NCBI RefSeq assembly: GCF_003182155.1 | Contig: NZ_QGTG01000003.1 | Span: 248,001 to 312,000, forward strand | Direction: 5' to 3' | DNA from: Chitinophaga sp. S165 | Lineage (GTDB): Bacteria > Bacteroidota > Bacteroidia > Chitinophagales > Chitinophagaceae | Length of the DNA stretch: 64,000 nt | The notes under the pieces: model-generated | Database searches by the model: none | Seen by the model: only the letters and a program-made list of their open reading frames with translations | Told to the model about the DNA's origin: nothing | In this document: one piece after another, positions 63,233 through 64,000 of the stretch | How positions within the stretch are numbered: position 1 is the first letter of the stretch | How the letters are laid out: each line of letters opens with the position of its first letter | Translations under genes and position numbers: made by a program

Positions 63233-64000
63233 TATACGTCTTCCTTATAATCCGACGACAATGTAATAATCTCTTTTATCTTCATATCGAGCCTGTTTAA
63301 GCCCTCTTCCAGCTTTCGTGTATATATGAGGTCCAGACCACGGCATTCGTCCTTGATCAGCTCCAAAAGGCTTTGTACTGACGTTAGCGGGCCTCTCAGT
63401 TCATGCGCCTGTATAAAGGATATCTTTTCCAGCAGTTCGTTCTTACGTTCTATCTTCAGTTTATAAAGGTAGGCGTCAGTAATATCTTTCATAACCATGG
63501 TCACACCAATGATTTCACCCTCTTCATTCCTGGCAGGATTGAAAGTGCTTAACCACCATGTTTCCTTTGTACCATAAACGCGTTGAAACTCTCTGGCAAT
63601 AGAAGTTCCGTTTAATGCCGTATTGAAACAATAATGAAATAGCTCTTTGTTGGAGTCGTGTACAAACTGATCGATATTCTGCTCCGCTTCAATCTTCCTG
63701 CCATACAAGTTAGTAGTCAGATCTACTGCCGCTTTGTTAAAATAAAGTATGCCCATGTTCTTGTCCAGGAGCACGAAGTTGTCCGTAAGACTTTCGAAGA
63801 AGGCGCGCAAACGGATACCATATTCCGCGATGTCAGCCGTTCTTTGTTTCTCACGTTCCTGTTGCGCAACGAAATGACCTTTGAAAGTGGACATGGCGAA
63901 AAAGATATAAATAGTAGACAGTACATAACAGCCGAAACGGTCAATAAACTTTTCAGCCCCGCTTTTATAGTGTCCTGTGATGAAATGGGGAAAGTTCAGT
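63232..64000 (-). CDS. membrane PAS/HisKA-like protein lacking an ATPase domain (N-terminus beyond window)
   Basis: The frame is open to the window edge, 255 visible residues. A membrane segment (about FGCYVLSTIYIFFAMST) precedes a PAS domain (FFESLTDNFVLLDKNMGILY; PAC-like GVTMVMKDITDAYLYKLKI) and an H-box helix IQAHELRGPLTSVQSLLELI with a second helix RLDMKIKEIITLSSDY. The protein then stops, so no HATPase_c is present. The stop abuts a terminator, so this is the natural end. It may be an unorthodox sensor needing a partner kinase. Confidence 0.75.
   Translation of the reverse strand, partial: LNFPHFITGHYKSGAEKFIDRFGCYVLSTIYIFFAMSTFKGHFVAQQEREKQRTADIAEYGIRLRAFFESLTDNFVLLDKNMGILYFNKAAVDLTTNLYGRKIEAEQNIDQFVHDSNKELFHYCFNTALNGTSIAREFQRVYGTKETWWLSTFNPARNEEGEIIGVTMVMKDITDAYLYKLKIERKNELLEKISFIQAHELRGPLTSVQSLLELIKDECRGLDLIYTRKLEEGLNRLDMKIKEIITLSSDYKEDV

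Noticed and set aside
1..64000. CRISPR array, tRNA, rRNA or insertion sequence
   Set aside because: No regularly spaced repeats of 20-40 bp, no cloverleaf-like 70-90-mers and no transposase-like frame were noticed by eye; a tRNA search tool would be decisive.

Overview
The window looks like a chromosomal segment of a Bacteroidota member of the Chitinophaga type. Three SusC/SusD pairs, a FecI/FecR pair, a hybrid two-component system (HTCS) regulator, a type IX secretion C-terminal domain, many histidine kinases, Bacteroidota-restricted small proteins (DUF6520, DUF6934) and little use of Shine-Dalgarno sites all point that way. I saw no rRNA, tRNA, CRISPR array, insertion sequence or prophage. 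Both ends cut a membrane or cytosolic PAS-type kinase gene.

Layout: (1) 1-1137, 5' part of a GAF/PAS kinase. (2) 1369-7706, a tight four-gene operon: 4-hydroxyproline 2-epimerase, FAD D-amino-acid (hydroxyproline) dehydrogenase, secreted DUF885 zinc peptidase and secreted GH127/GH146 beta-L-arabinofuranosidase. Together these suggest degradation of plant hydroxyproline-rich glycoproteins (extensins), with sugar removal, peptide cleavage and hydroxyproline catabolism in one transcript. (3) 7708-14828, an outer-membrane barrel protein, RmuC, a basic-secretory-protein-type peptidase, a 1199-residue triple-receiver hybrid kinase and a single-domain response regulator. (4) 14967-21422, an ECF sigma factor, FecR anti-sigma, STN-containing SusC transducer and SusD. 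(5) 21416-23268 (minus), a MauE-type membrane protein, a DUF6520 mini-protein and a propeller-like protein. (6) 23362-26169 (minus), a PAS kinase with a REC-CRP regulator. (7) 26283-31018, an esterase, a lipoprotein and a large SGNH/CBM6/T9SS secreted enzyme.

(8) 31106-32011 (minus) is a DUF6934 gene followed by two tandem paralogous mini-genes. (9) 32234-40678 (minus) is an operon of GH31 (with PA14), SusC, SusD and a surface lipoprotein. (10) 41258-44337 is an accessory island: a GNAT-like gene overlapping a 55-codon basic mini-gene, a VOC protein, a propeller protein and a SUKH protein. (11) 44348-51336 holds an HTCS regulator divergent from a GH95 fucosidase. Regions 9 and 11 resemble a split locus for fucosylated xyloglucan side chains. 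(12) 51360-57637 holds an ATP-grasp protein, an unknown 189-aa protein behind an elaborate repeat region, a GMC oxidoreductase, a lipoprotein, and a nucleotidyltransferase/metallophosphoesterase pair. (13) 58190-63174 is a third SusC/SusD pair, followed by a PAS protein that ends after its H-box region and lacks an ATPase domain.

The most promising uncharacterised units are the hydroxyproline-glycoprotein operon, the GNAT plus 55-aa peptide pair, the DUF6934 plus twin mini-gene operon, the MauE-DUF6520-propeller cassette, the nucleotidyltransferase-phosphoesterase pair, and the repeat region at 52387-52505. All functions are read from motifs and context only; no database search was run.
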